Shown piece by piece: positions 26,166 through 35,454 of a stretch of DNA of 64,000 bases. Below the pieces are notes generated by a model. That model saw only the letters and a program-made list of their open reading frames with translations. It did not search any database and had not been told where the DNA came from. The translations under genes were made by a program, and so were the position numbers. The stretch is from contig NOUX01000008.1 in the NCBI GenBank assembly GCA_002245855.1, positions 1 to 64,000 on the forward strand, read 5' to 3'. Numbering within the stretch: the stretch's first letter is position 1; each line of letters starts with the position of its first letter. This stretch comes from Sphingobacterium cellulitidis. GTDB lineage: Bacteria; Bacteroidota; Bacteroidia; Sphingobacteriales; Sphingobacteriaceae.

Positions 26166-27286
26166 GACAGAATAATTAAGTCAACTTGAATCTTTTCCAA
26201 TTTTTTCAATAACCTTCTAAAAATCCCCATGGACCATAAGATTCTTAAAAACGGCCAATACGGCCTACCTATACAGAGGGTGGTAATTTCCATTCGGAGG
26301 ACTTGGTCCACAATATTTGCTGGGACATCCTTCCCCTGGACTTGAATTACCTGTCCGCCCAATTCTGTTGCCAATTTAAAATTATTAATTAGATATCGTT
26401 GTTTATCTAAGGGTATTTTGTTTGTACTTTCCTTTGGTGTTTGAATATATAAGACAAACCAGTCTGCCTGATAAAAATTGGCGAGCCTGGCTGTACGACG
26501 AATTAGGTTTTTAGCTTTTTTCTCATCAGATCCAACACATACCATAAATCTTTCGGCTTTCCGTTTTGAATCAGGTTTCTTTTCTTTCTCATGTTTTTTG
26601 ATGGCATGGACAGCCACCTCCTTTAATGCAAGTTCCCGCAGCAATAACAATTGTTCGGATTGAAAGAAATTCTTGAGCGCCGTATCGATCTTATCTTTCG
26701 AATATATTTTCCCTTCTTTCAAACGACCTAGCAGATCTTCCACAGAGATATCAACAAAGACTATTTCATCTGCCGATTGTATGACACGATCGGGTATTCT
26801 TTCATAAACCGGAACCGAGAGCAGGTCTCCTACTTCGGCTTGCAGGCCTTCAAGATGTTGGATATTTACAGCAGAAATAACATTTATTCCCGCGTCCAAC
26901 AATTCCATCACGTCTTGCCAACGCTTTTCATTTTTACTTCCTGGCACATTGGTATGTGCTAATTCATCTACCACGACTACTTCCGGGTGATTTTGAAGGA
27001 CTAAATCTACATCCAGGTCCTCCAGCTCATTTCCTTTGTAATATATTTTTTTTCGAGGAAGAAGAGGTAAACCAGCCAACAAAGCCAATGTTTCTTCTCT
27101 ATTGTGGGTTTCTACATATGCAATTTGTACGTCGATGCCATTTCGCAATAAATTATGAGATTCTTGCAGCATTCTGTAGGTTTTTCCAACCCCGGCACAC
27201 ATCCCTAAATAGATCTTAAACTTGCCTCTCCTGGACTGTTTAATCAGTTCCAAGAAATGTTCGGCTGATTTACGTTGTTCTTCCAT
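26162..27286 (-). CDS. kdpD: KdpD N-terminal sensor/Usp protein without kinase domain
   Basis: A 374-residue soluble protein corresponding only to the front part of KdpD. The KdpD domain (about residues 20-230) has Walker A GMCAGVGKT (28-36) and the acidic strand VVVDELAHTNVPGS. A Usp domain follows (about 248-374, FMVCVGSDEKKAKNLIRRTARLA). The four membrane helices, GAF and kinase domains of E. coli KdpD are absent. The protein probably senses nucleotide or potassium status and passes it to the separate kinase encoded next in the operon (four-base overlap). Confidence 0.88.
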   Translation of the reverse strand: MEEQRKSAEHFLELIKQSRRGKFKIYLGMCAGVGKTYRMLQESHNLLRNGIDVQIAYVETHNREETLALLAGLPLLPRKKIYYKGNELEDLDVDLVLQNHPEVVVVDELAHTNVPGSKNEKRWQDVMELLDAGINVISAVNIQHLEGLQAEVGDLLSVPVYERIPDRVIQSADEIVFVDISVEDLLGRLKEGKIYSKDKIDTALKNFFQSEQLLLLRELALKEVAVHAIKKHEKEKKPDSKRKAERFMVCVGSDEKKAKNLIRRTARLANFYQADWFVLYIQTPKESTNKIPLDKQRYLINNFKLATELGGQVIQVQGKDVPANIVDQVLRMEITTLCIGRPYWPFLRILWSMGIFRRLLKKLEKIQVDLIILS

Positions 27287-27301
27287 TATTCACAATACTT
27301 A

Positions 27302-28381
27302 TTAAAATCGCCAACCTAAGGCCGTACTGACCGTCGTGGTATTACCTTTATACTCGGCTTGGTTATTGGCGAAAATATTTTCAGAAGCGTCTAAGTTTCT
27401 TACCTCTGTTCTCCAAATCAAACCTTTATACAAGTCCACATCAAATCCTGCAGAATAGCCTAGGATCGTTGTTCCTTTATCATCAAATCTACCGAAAACT
27501 ACGCCATCCTTATCATTGAAATATTCTAATCGCGCATTGATTTTCACCTTCGAAGACAAAGCATAATTTGCTTGAATACCAGCATTCCACCATTTATAAG
27601 TTTCGGAGATCAACGGTTGCTTTTGGACACCGTAATCCCAGTTTGCCAGAATATTCATTTTGCTATTCACTGCAACCTGCACATAAAGGTCATGAAAGAA
27701 GCGAAGGCTGTCCTTGCCTTCATCTCCAACATAAGAACTACTATTCAATACCACCGATTCTATTGGTTTATATTGAATTTGGTAACCAAATGAAGGACCC
27801 GTGCTCGTGTTTGGTAATTGAATTCTTTGCCATCCATTTAACGCAACGGCTGCTAAGTAAAGCTTGGAATCATCTGTAGTATAGGATAAGCGAGCTCCCG
27901 TTTCAAAATATGGGGAATTCTCAGCTGCTATACTTCTAGTTAGACTGATGTTATCAATTCCAATTGCGCTTTCACCACCTATATGTGATGGTAATACACC
28001 GGCGTCAATCCACACATTATGGTTCGCTGAAAGTTTATAACCAACATTGGCTTCATAAACATTCTTCCATACTCCTTCTTCGGCAGAATAATTAGCGTTC
28101 ATATAACTACCAACGGCAATTGCCAGATTGCTTCGAACACGGTTACCTTCATAGGCCGCTTTTATCATTGCCAGATTCACGGACAATTCATTACTTCTAT
28201 TATGGCTATAGATAAAAGCTGGTCTTTTATGATCTTCGGGGTTATTGAGATCCAAGGTATAATAGGATTCGATATAACCCGAGATTGTCAAATTTGATTT
28301 CAATGAATCAGTTGTTTCCTGAGCATCTACGGTTCCTAATCCAAGGAATATGGATGCAGAACACAAGATTTTATTGAGCAT
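27302..28381 (-). CDS. Porin (BBP2-like outer-membrane barrel) of the kdp operon
   Basis: The start is set at 28381, where AAAGGAG lies ten bases upstream, inside the end of kdpC, giving about 359 residues; an in-frame ATG at 28399 adds six residues. Signal peptide (ends about VDAQ), then a 16-strand-type barrel with the Bacteroidetes porin opening LTISGYIESYYTLD and a terminal strand ending LGWRF. It overlaps kdpC by 11 bases, so it is cotranscribed and probably supplies potassium passage across the outer membrane. That role is inferred from position. Confidence 0.85.
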   Translation of the reverse strand: MLNKILCSASIFLGLGTVDAQETTDSLKSNLTISGYIESYYTLDLNNPEDHKRPAFIYSHNRSNELSVNLAMIKAAYEGNRVRSNLAIAVGSYMNANYSAEEGVWKNVYEANVGYKLSANHNVWIDAGVLPSHIGGESAIGIDNISLTRSIAAENSPYFETGARLSYTTDDSKLYLAAVALNGWQRIQLPNTSTGPSFGYQIQYKPIESVVLNSSSYVGDEGKDSLRFFHDLYVQVAVNSKMNILANWDYGVQKQPLISETYKWWNAGIQANYALSSKVKINARLEYFNDKDGVVFGRFDDKGTTILGYSAGFDVDLYKGLIWRTEVRNLDASENIFANNQAEYKGNTTTVSTALGWRF

Positions 28382-28958
28382 TTTGTACTCCTTTCTCACT
28401 TGCTAAGGCATCTAATGCCAAGTTCAACTCAAGAACATTCACTTTTGTAGGACCGAACATACCCCATAGCGGTTTTTCAGTATGTTCAGTGATTAAATCA
28501 ATTAATTCAGGCTCCTCTAAACCTCTTAATTGTGCAATGCGAGGAACCTGAATTTCCAAGGCATTAACAGAAAGATGGGGGTCAAGACCACTTCCGCTTG
28601 CTGTAACGATTTCTGTCGGAATTTGCTCTCTATTCACTTTGGGATTTTGGGACAAAAAATGAGTGATCCTGCCCTCCACTTCCTGTATATATTCAGGGTT
28701 AGAACCTGCCTTGTTGCTAGCACCCGATCCGGCAGCATCATATTCTACTGCGGACGGTCTTGACCAGAAGTACTTATCATCAGTAAACTTCTGACCAATG
28801 TTTTTATAATATGTTTTACCATTTGCCTCAATCACAAAACCTTTGCCTTGATTAGGACTTAATTGAGCAATTGCCCAAACTACAAACGGATATGCTATAG
28901 CAAATAAAACGAATGTCAATACGGTCATTTTAAGTGCGGGTAATAAATGTGCTTTCAT
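28371..28958 (-). CDS. kdpC: Potassium-transporting ATPase subunit C
   Basis: A 195-residue KdpC. N-terminal membrane helix (about 8-31), then the signature region YFWSRPSAVEYDAAGSGASN and LDPHLSVNALEIQVPRIA, and the C-terminal GPTKVNVLELNLALD. It stabilises the KdpA-KdpB complex in the inner membrane. It lies six bases after kdpB and its end overlaps the porin start. Confidence 0.97.
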   Translation of the reverse strand: MKAHLLPALKMTVLTFVLFAIAYPFVVWAIAQLSPNQGKGFVIEANGKTYYKNIGQKFTDDKYFWSRPSAVEYDAAGSGASNKAGSNPEYIQEVEGRITHFLSQNPKVNREQIPTEIVTASGSGLDPHLSVNALEIQVPRIAQLRGLEEPELIDLITEHTEKPLWGMFGPTKVNVLELNLALDALASEKGVQNAQ

Positions 28959-28964
28959 TTCAGT

Positions 28965-30986
28965 TTAAATAAATATTGATAATAATAAATCAATCAATTT
29001 GATACCTATGAATGGGACGATCAATCCTCCAAATCCATAGATTAATAAGTTTCTACGCAATAGTGCAGAGGCGCCAATAGGTTTGTAGGCTACTCCTTTT
29101 AGAGCCAGTGGAATCAACATCGGGATCAAAATTGCATTGAAGATGATAGCTGATAAAATGGCTGACTCAGGGCTGCTCAGGTTCATGATATTCAATGGTG
29201 CCAAAGCTGGAATCATTACTACAAATAATGCCGGGATAATAGCGAAATACTTCGCTACGTCGTTGGCAATACTAAAGGTTGTCAATGTTCCTCTGGTCAT
29301 CAATAACTGTTTACCAATTTCTACGACCTCAATCAATTTGGTTGGGTCGTTATCTAGGTCAACCATGTTTCCAGCCTCTTTAGCAGCTTGTGTACCACTG
29401 TTCATTGCTACACCCACATCGGCTTGAGCAAGTGCTGGAGCATCGTTTGTACCATCTCCCATCATCGCCACCAATTTACCTTCACCTTGCTCCTTACGGA
29501 TGTAGTTCATTTTATCCTCAGGCTTAGCTTCGGCAATAAAATCATCTACACCAGCTTTTTCGGCAATATATCCAGCGGTCAAAGGGTTATCTCCAGTTAC
29601 CATAACTGTTTTAATACCCATTTTGCGCAAACGCTCAAAACGTTCTTTAATACCTGGTTTGATGATATCCTGTAATTCTACTACCCCTAGTGCTTTTTCA
29701 TTTTCTGAAACCACCAACGGGGTTCCACCATTTCCTGAAATACTTTCCACTGTCTTCATCACGTCTTCAGGAAAATGGTTCCCCGCCGCTTCAACCAACT
29801 TCTTAATAGCATCCGTAGCACCTTTCCGAATACGTTGATTTGCAATGTCCAATCCAGAACACCTAGTCTCAGCAGTAAATTTTATGAATGTTGATTCTTG
29901 TAATTTATAAGGTGCAAGATCTAGACCTGCCAATTCAACGATGGACTTACCTTCTGGAGTTTCATCACTCATGGAACTTAATGTTGCCGCGCGAATCAAT
30001 TCAGTGGAATCTACACCAATTGCTGGGTGAAATCTTGTTGCCTTTCTATTCCCAATAGTAATGGTACCAGTTTTATCAAGTAAAAGTACATCCACGTCAC
30101 CAGCAGTTTCAACTGCACGTCCGGACTTAGTCAATACATTAGCACGTAATGCCCGATCCATCCCAGCTATACCAATTGCTGATAGTAAACCCCCAATGGT
30201 TGTAGGAATAAGACATACAAATAGTGATATAAACGCTGCGATACTAATAGGAACATTAGAATAATCGGCAAATGGTTTTAAAGTAACACATACTAGGATA
30301 AACACTAAAGTAAAACCAGCCAACAGAATTGTTAATGCAATCTCATTAGGTGTTTTTTGTCTTTTAGCACCTTCCACCAAGGCAATCATTTTATCTAAGA
30401 ATGACTCACCGGCAGTAGCAGTTACCAATACCACGATCTCATCTGACAATACCTTTGTACCACCAGTCACCGAGCTACGGTCACCTCCTGCCTCTCTAAT
30501 CACTGGAGCAGATTCCCCAGTAATTGCACTTTCATCGATGGTCGCAAGGCCTTCCACAATTTCACCGTCACTCGCAATAATATCACCAGCTGTACACACG
30601 AATAAATCGCCTTTTTTCAATTGGGATGACGGAATTGTTCTTCCATCTTTCAATTTTGCTGGTGTTTCCTCCCTTGTTTTACGAAGACTATCTGCTTGTG
30701 CTTTACCACGAGCTTCAGCAAGTGATTCAGCGAAGTTTGCAAACAGTAAAGTCACAAATAAAATAAGAAAGACTATAAAGTTATATGCGAAGGAGCCTTG
30801 TGTTTTATCTCCCATTAATATTGCAATACATACTACTGCCATAACCACAGTACAGACCTCAACTGTAAACATCACTGGGTTACGAAGCATCTCTTTTGGA
30901 TTGAGCTTAATAAAAGCTTGTTTAAAAGCAACTTTTAACAGCTCAGTATCAAAAAATGGATTATTTGATTTCATTTTGAATCTCAT
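28965..30986 (-). CDS. kdpB: Potassium-transporting P-type ATPase subunit B
   Basis: A 673-residue catalytic subunit. Phosphorylated Asp304 lies in [10 protein letters not shown], the actuator motif is AITGESAPV, and the hinge is [10 protein letters not shown] followed by [21 protein letters not shown]. Seven membrane segments as in KdpB. The start at 30986 lies three bases after the kdpA stop; ATG 30974 is an alternative four codons in. It hydrolyses ATP to drive K+ uptake through KdpA. Confidence 0.97.
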   Translation of the reverse strand: MRFKMKSNNPFFDTELLKVAFKQAFIKLNPKEMLRNPVMFTVEVCTVVMAVVCIAILMGDKTQGSFAYNFIVFLILFVTLLFANFAESLAEARGKAQADSLRKTREETPAKLKDGRTIPSSQLKKGDLFVCTAGDIIASDGEIVEGLATIDESAITGESAPVIREAGGDRSSVTGGTKVLSDEIVVLVTATAGESFLDKMIALVEGAKRQKTPNEIALTILLAGFTLVFILVCVTLKPFADYSNVPISIAAFISLFVCLIPTTIGGLLSAIGIAGMDRALRANVLTKSGRAVETAGDVDVLLLDKTGTITIGNRKATRFHPAIGVDSTELIRAATLSSMSDETPEGKSIVELAGLDLAPYKLQESTFIKFTAETRCSGLDIANQRIRKGATDAIKKLVEAAGNHFPEDVMKTVESISGNGGTPLVVSENEKALGVVELQDIIKPGIKERFERLRKMGIKTVMVTGDNPLTAGYIAEKAGVDDFIAEAKPEDKMNYIRKEQGEGKLVAMMGDGTNDAPALAQADVGVAMNSGTQAAKEAGNMVDLDNDPTKLIEVVEIGKQLLMTRGTLTTFSIANDVAKYFAIIPALFVVMIPALAPLNIMNLSSPESAILSAIIFNAILIPMLIPLALKGVAYKPIGASALLRRNLLIYGFGGLIVPFIGIKLIDLLLSIFI

Positions 30987-30989
30987 TTA

Positions 30990-32687
30990 TTATTTAATAG
31001 AAAAATATTCAGCTATTGGTCCTAAAGTCAATGCTGGGAAGAATGCTAGAGCTGCTATGATGGCTATGACAGCAAACACCATAAATCCAAAGCTAGCGGT
31101 ATCGGTTTTTAAGGTTCCGGCACCTTCAGGGATATATCTTTTTTCTGATAAGATTCCGGCAATGGCAACTGGCCCTACAATTGGAATAAACCTTCCGAAT
31201 AGAAGCACAATACCTGTACTGACATTCCACCACATGGTATTATCGCCTAGCCCTTCAAATCCACTACCGTTGTTTGCTGAAGCCGAAGTATATTCATATA
31301 ACATTTCTGACAACCCATGAAATCCAGGGTCATTCGTAGTGCTAGCACCTACACTTGGAAATGCTGCTGCAAATGCTGTCCCTGCAAGAATTAGGAATGG
31401 GTGAATCAATGCGACCATCATCGCAATTTTCATTTCACGAGCTTCAACTTTCTTACCCATGAATTCCGGAGTACGACCAACCATTAATCCTGAGATAAAG
31501 ACTCCGAGGATAATGAAAATAAAGAAGTTCAATATTCCTACTCCATTACCTCCATAGAAGGCATTAATCATCATCGCCAGCATTTCATTCATGCCGGACA
31601 ATGGCATACTACTATCATGCATGGAGTTGACGGAACCCGTCGAGATTACGGTGGTCACGATAGACCAGAAACCAGAAGCAGCGGATCCTAATCGAATTTC
31701 CTTTCCCTCCATGGCTCCCAAATCCTGGGTGACACCGAGTCTTTCAATAGCAGGGCTACCTTGAATCTCCATCAAGACATTCGGAACGGCCAGACATAGA
31801 AAGCCAAAGGTCATTACCCCAAAAATCATCATCGATAATTTCCGGCGTTTTATATAAAAACCTAAAGCGAATACCATAGCTACCGGAACAACAAATTGAC
31901 CGATCATTTCAGCGATATTACTGATGTATGAAGGGTTTTCTAAAGGATGGCTTGAGTTTGTACCAAAAAATCCACCACCATTGGTACCCACATGTTTAAT
32001 AGCAATAAATGCTGCTGCGGGACCTCTTGAAACCTCTACTGTATCCCCTTGAAGATTCATCATGGTATCCTTTCCTTCATAAGTCATTGGAGTTCCTTCA
32101 AAAACAAGGATCAAGGCAACAATAAAGGAGATTGGCAATAAAATGCGGGTACATGATTTTAGGAAAACATCGTAGAAGTTTCCAAATAATCTTGTGCCTT
32201 TTCCTTTAAATGCACGGAAGAGTACAATGGCTGCGGAGATACCAATTCCTGAACTCACAAACTGTAAGAACATCAACCCGGTTTGGGAGAAGTAACTCAC
32301 TCCTGTTTCTCCGGAGTAGTGCTGCAGGTTACAGTTTACCAAGAAGGAAATCACGGTATTGAATGCCAGGTCAGCTGACATGTTCGGATTACCATCTGGA
32401 TTCAGTGGTAAGTTTGCTTGGAACATCAAAATCAACATTCCAATTACAAACCACACTAGGTTTATGGTCAATAAAGCGACCATATGCTCTTTCCAGGTCA
32501 TTTCTTTCTTATAATCGACACCTGAAAGTCGCATTATTACTTTTTCAATTGGGCCAAATATTTTATCTGAAAAACCAGGTTTATCTGAGAAAACATTGGC
32601 TATATATTTTCCTAGGGGAATAGCAAGCAAAATAGTTGCTACAAACATCAAAATAACGCCCCAAATTTCTGTACTCATTAGATTCAT
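30990..32687 (-). CDS. kdpA: Potassium-transporting ATPase subunit A
   Basis: A 565-residue polytopic protein with about ten membrane helices. Selectivity-filter-like segments are visible, for example NCNLQHYSGETG, VGTNGGGFFGTNSSHP and TSASANNGSGFEGLG. The start at 32687 is supported by AGGA eight bases upstream, next to the kdpF stop. It forms the K+-selective entrance of the Kdp complex. Confidence 0.97.
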   Translation of the reverse strand: MNLMSTEIWGVILMFVATILLAIPLGKYIANVFSDKPGFSDKIFGPIEKVIMRLSGVDYKKEMTWKEHMVALLTINLVWFVIGMLILMFQANLPLNPDGNPNMSADLAFNTVISFLVNCNLQHYSGETGVSYFSQTGLMFLQFVSSGIGISAAIVLFRAFKGKGTRLFGNFYDVFLKSCTRILLPISFIVALILVFEGTPMTYEGKDTMMNLQGDTVEVSRGPAAAFIAIKHVGTNGGGFFGTNSSHPLENPSYISNIAEMIGQFVVPVAMVFALGFYIKRRKLSMMIFGVMTFGFLCLAVPNVLMEIQGSPAIERLGVTQDLGAMEGKEIRLGSAASGFWSIVTTVISTGSVNSMHDSSMPLSGMNEMLAMMINAFYGGNGVGILNFFIFIILGVFISGLMVGRTPEFMGKKVEAREMKIAMMVALIHPFLILAGTAFAAAFPSVGASTTNDPGFHGLSEMLYEYTSASANNGSGFEGLGDNTMWWNVSTGIVLLFGRFIPIVGPVAIAGILSEKRYIPEGAGTLKTDTASFGFMVFAVIAIIAALAFFPALTLGPIAEYFSIK

Positions 32688-32699
32688 CTTTTTATTTCC

Positions 32700-32777
32700 T
32701 TAAAATTTTTCAGGATTTAACAATACATACATGGTGTATAAGAAGACCATGATTGCGACTATAAACAATGCGATCAT
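32700..32777 (-). CDS. kdpF: KdpF small subunit
   Basis: A 25-residue single-helix peptide (MIALFIVAIMVFLYTMYVLL, then NPEKF). The ending N-P-E-K-F and its position directly ahead of kdpA (12 bases) match KdpF, a lipid-like stabiliser of the complex. The start lies four bases after the stop of the preceding gene. Confidence 0.9.
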   Translation of the reverse strand: MIALFIVAIMVFLYTMYVLLNPEKF

Positions 32778-32781
32778 ATTT

Positions 32782-33117
32782 TTAATTTTCTATAATTGTT
32801 TTTACATAAACCGGCCTCATTTCCTTAGGGAAGAAGGTCAAGTGTTTTCTTAAGCTTGCTGGAGATTCGCTGGAAGCCATTCTTTCTAAGAATTCATTTT
32901 CGATAGCATTTTTCACATGCAACGATCCCCCTCCATATAAAATGCCTATCACATGAATTGCTTCGCGAGCCATCTGTTGTTCATCCGTTGTACCTTCAAA
33001 ATTTGCCAAACAGTATTCGGCAACATGTTGTAAAACTTCGTACTCAGACTCCACTTTATCTTCCATCACACATTGAGGAAGCCAAGCTTTCACGGTTGAT
33101 ATAATTTTACTTTCCAT
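32782..33117 (-). CDS. DUF7674-like cytoplasmic protein, copy 2 of the kdp operon
   Basis: A 111-residue helical protein without membrane segment. It aligns in outline with the product of 33211-33585: a helix, then a Gly-containing 'I-x-x-hydrophobic-GxLY' turn (IHVIGILYGGGSLHVKNAIENEF against ILSCVGVLYQRGDQVIKQNVEYLF), and an ending with a proline-containing segment plus VYV/VYI (FFPKEMRPVYVKTIIEN against LPKDLKEVYIIQHIK). I believe this is the DUF7674 family, from memory. Located between a 28-residue membrane peptide and kdpF with five- and four-base gaps. Confidence 0.65.
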   Translation of the reverse strand: MESKIISTVKAWLPQCVMEDKVESEYEVLQHVAEYCLANFEGTTDEQQMAREAIHVIGILYGGGSLHVKNAIENEFLERMASSESPASLRKHLTFFPKEMRPVYVKTIIEN

Positions 33118-33122
33118 TTTTT

Positions 33123-33209
33123 CTAGATTTTATCAAAAAAATCAACTGATTTGAAGAATAGGGCAAAACAAACAATGCCCAATACCAATAATAAAAGGGT
33201 AATTACCAT
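33123..33209 (-). CDS. 28-residue membrane microprotein of the kdp operon
   Basis: MVITLLLLVLGIVCFALFFK followed by SVDFFDKI: one membrane helix and a short charged tail ending FFDKI. ATG 33209 lies one base past the previous stop and the stop is five bases before the next ATG, so it is tightly embedded in the operon. Similar peptides with an FKS(I/V)D(F/Y)F ending occur near kdp genes of other Bacteroidetes as I recall. It is too short for most gene finders. It may be an extra Kdp subunit, but this is not established. Confidence 0.65.
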   Translation of the reverse strand: MVITLLLLVLGIVCFALFFKSVDFFDKI

Positions 33210-33210
33210 G

Positions 33211-33585
33211 TTATTTAATATGTTGAATGATGTAAACTTCTTTGAGATCCTTTGGCAACTGAGCGATGATTCGCCCCCATTGCTTGGCATTGCATAAATG
33301 ATCCATACGGGTCAAACAATGCATGAAAAGGTATTCTACATTTTGCTTGATTACCTGATCACCTCTTTGATACAATACCCCGACACAGGATAGTATGCGC
33401 TGCAGGTAACTAAATTTTTTCTTCTGACATAGTTCGCGCATATAACTCACAATTATCTGCATCACTGCGGCCACATTACCTTGATATTGTAAACCTTTCA
33501 GCTGTGGAGATAATTTCCTGATATGCCGTCCTACATAATTTGCCATCTCTTGGGATGTAATCTTTTCCATAATTAAAAAAGTCAT
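33211..33585 (-). CDS. DUF7674-like protein, first gene of the kdp operon
   Basis: The start is set at 33585 (MTFLIMEKITSQ) because AGGGGG lies a few bases upstream; ATG 33609 and 33570 are alternatives. About 124 residues, helical, with Cys residues and basic character and no membrane segment. It is a paralogue of the protein at 32782-33117. The two copies flank the 28-residue membrane peptide. Function unknown; tight linkage to kdp suggests regulation or assembly of the potassium ATPase. Confidence 0.65.
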   Translation of the reverse strand: MTFLIMEKITSQEMANYVGRHIRKLSPQLKGLQYQGNVAAVMQIIVSYMRELCQKKKFSYLQRILSCVGVLYQRGDQVIKQNVEYLFMHCLTRMDHLCNAKQWGRIIAQLPKDLKEVYIIQHIK

Positions 33586-33682
33586 ATTTATCCCCCTGAT
33601 GCCAAACATTATTCCAGCACTGAAATAAAAGCTATATCCTATTGCATTACAGCGTTTTAAAAAATTAATTGAGAAGAATGGA

Positions 33683-33713
33683 AATAAAAAACCCTATCAT
33701 TTTGATAGGGTTG
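33683..33713 (-). terminator. Intrinsic terminator of the NtrC-type regulator gene
   Basis: AACCCTATCA and TGATAGGGTT pair around a three- to four-base loop. On the minus strand a T-run follows. It separates the regulator gene (ends 33745) from the kdp operon, so the two are separate transcription units. Confidence 0.85.
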
Positions 33714-33744
33714 TTATCATTTTGAGAAGAGTAATTCGAGTTTA

Positions 33745-35094
33745 TTATTGTTGAATCTGATATTCATCAATCTTTCTATACAGCGTCGCTATTCCGATTT
33801 CGAGTAATCGTGCAGCTTCCGCCTTATTACCTTTGGTATAAGCTAATACTTTTTGGATATGTTTTCTTTCCATTTCTGCCAATGCCATCTCAGAAAGACT
33901 ATTCGTTTTGCCTTCCTGCATGCTGAACTCATATGGTAAGGCATTGACATCAAGCGTATCACCTTCAATCAAAATTAAGCTACGCTCAATACTGTTTTTC
34001 AACTCCCTGACATTACCTTTCCAATAATGATTTTGAAGCAAGCTAATGTAGGTATCGTCAATTTTAGGAACCGGCATATTCAATTTTGCAGATTGAAGAC
34101 CAACGAAATACTTTATTAATAATGGGATATCAGAAATTCTATCTTTTAATGCCGGTAAGCTTATAGTGAATACCGATAGTCTATAATACAGATCTGACCT
34201 AAACAAGCCTTCCTCTGATTCTTGTTCCAGGTTTCTATTGGTAGCAGCGATTACACGCACATCCACTTTGGTTGGTTTACTCTCTCCTACGCGGAGAAAT
34301 TCACCAGTCTCTAATACTCTTAATAACTTTGCCTGAAGCTCAATGGGCATCTCACCAATTTCATCCAGGAATAAAGTTCCCTGATTGGCTTCTTCAAATA
34401 ATCCTTTTTTATCTTTCAGAGCGCCAGTGAAAGCACCAGTAACATGCCCGAATAATTCAGATTCAAGGAGATCTTTACTCACTGCTGAACAATTTAAAGC
34501 AACAAAGGACTTCCCATTCCGCTTACTTTCTTGATGAATTGCTTGGGCAAAAACTTCCTTTCCTGTCCCCGTTTCTCCAAGCAAGAGCACCGTAGCATCA
34601 GTCTGCGCTACTTTCTTACCTAAATTTATCGCGTGATTTAATTCTTTGGATTTTCCAACGATTTGATCGAAGGAGTATTTCTTACCTACTTTTTCTTCCA
34701 GCCTATTCAATCTTTTGGCCATTTCCACCTTTTCAAAGGCTTTATTGATTAAAGGAATAACCTTATTGTTGTCATCCCCCTTTGTCATATAATCAAATGC
34801 GCCATTCTTAATTGCTTGAACACCATCAGGGATCTGTCCAAATGCAGTCATTAGCAGTACTTCAGCAAGAGGTTTAATTTTCTTTATTTCAAGAACTGCT
34901 TCAACTCCATTGCCATCAGGCAGTTTCACATCACATAAGACGACATCAATATCCTTGGTTTTTAAAATTTGGTAGCCAGCCTTTAGATTTGCTGCTTGAA
35001 ATACTTCCAAGTCATCCCACTCCAATTGGATAATACGGGCCAATAATTGTCGTAGTTTATCCTCATCATCAATTAACAGAATCTTCTTAAGCAT
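33745..35094 (-). CDS. Sigma-54-dependent response regulator (NtrC family), kdp-linked
   Basis: A 449-residue regulator. Receiver domain with phospho-acceptor Asp55 (VVLCDVKLPDGNG), AAA+ domain with Walker A GETGTGKE, the sigma-54 contact loop GAFTGA and the switch ELFGHV, and a C-terminal Fis-type helix-turn-helix (NKAEAARLLEIGIATLYRKI). This type activates sigma-54 promoters. It replaces the OmpR-type KdpE of other bacteria at this locus and probably pairs with the kinase at 24453. Confidence 0.9.
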   Translation of the reverse strand: MLKKILLIDDEDKLRQLLARIIQLEWDDLEVFQAANLKAGYQILKTKDIDVVLCDVKLPDGNGVEAVLEIKKIKPLAEVLLMTAFGQIPDGVQAIKNGAFDYMTKGDDNNKVIPLINKAFEKVEMAKRLNRLEEKVGKKYSFDQIVGKSKELNHAINLGKKVAQTDATVLLLGETGTGKEVFAQAIHQESKRNGKSFVALNCSAVSKDLLESELFGHVTGAFTGALKDKKGLFEEANQGTLFLDEIGEMPIELQAKLLRVLETGEFLRVGESKPTKVDVRVIAATNRNLEQESEEGLFRSDLYYRLSVFTISLPALKDRISDIPLLIKYFVGLQSAKLNMPVPKIDDTYISLLQNHYWKGNVRELKNSIERSLILIEGDTLDVNALPYEFSMQEGKTNSLSEMALAEMERKHIQKVLAYTKGNKAEAARLLEIGIATLYRKIDEYQIQQ

Positions 35095-35160
35095 GGTCTA
35101 AATTAGTATTTCCTATTTATTATTTAGAGAGAAGTCAATTAAATTTTTCAATTAATAGAA

Positions 35161-35190
35161 AAATCCCGAGGCGGGGAGCCTCAGGATTTT
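35161..35190. terminator. Terminator-like hairpin upstream of the NtrC-type gene
   Basis: AAATCC-C-GAGGC and GCCTC-A-GGATTT form a stem of about 11 pairs with an internal mismatch and a GGGGA loop. Both flanks are A/T rich, so it can work in either direction. It lies 67 bases ahead of the regulator start, with no gene upstream on the minus strand for it to terminate. Confidence 0.5.
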
Positions 35191-35421
35191 ATCAAACCAA
35201 TTATTAACCTAAATTATGAAATTTAATTTTTGAAACTTTTTTGTTTCTTGAACTAATAACGCAAGTCAGGACTAATTCGCGTCAACCGATATTGATATTA
35301 ACATTTTTTAACATATAATAGCTATATGCTAAAACGTATAACCTCTCTAATTTCATTATAAATACGCTTGACTAGAATCTCAAAAATCAAGTTTAAACAA
35401 GTAAAATTCCTGCTATGGTCC

Positions 35422-35450
35422 TTGGGATATGAAATAGAGTGCTATTTTTG
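35422..35450 (+). promoter_or_regulatory. Possible Bacteroidetes promoter at the nuclease start
   Basis: TTG at 35422-35424, an 18-base spacer and TATTTTTG at 35443-35450. The -7 box ends only four bases before the ATG at 35455, so transcription would begin at or just inside the start codon (leaderless or coincidental). Confidence 0.35.
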
Positions 35451-35454
35451 CCGC

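Noticed and set aside
30538..31320. Long open frame (260 codons) on the plus strand across the kdpA/kdpB junction
   Set aside because: It lies antisense to two certain genes, has low-complexity Ser/Ala/Ile composition and no recognisable domain. It is a shadow of kdpB/kdpA codon use.
33585..33680. Candidate sigma-54 (-24/-12) promoter ahead of the kdp operon
   Set aside because: The best GG...GC pair on the minus strand (TGGAATAATGTTTGGC) has the wrong spacing by one base and poor flanking match, so I do not annotate it although a sigma-54 site is expected.
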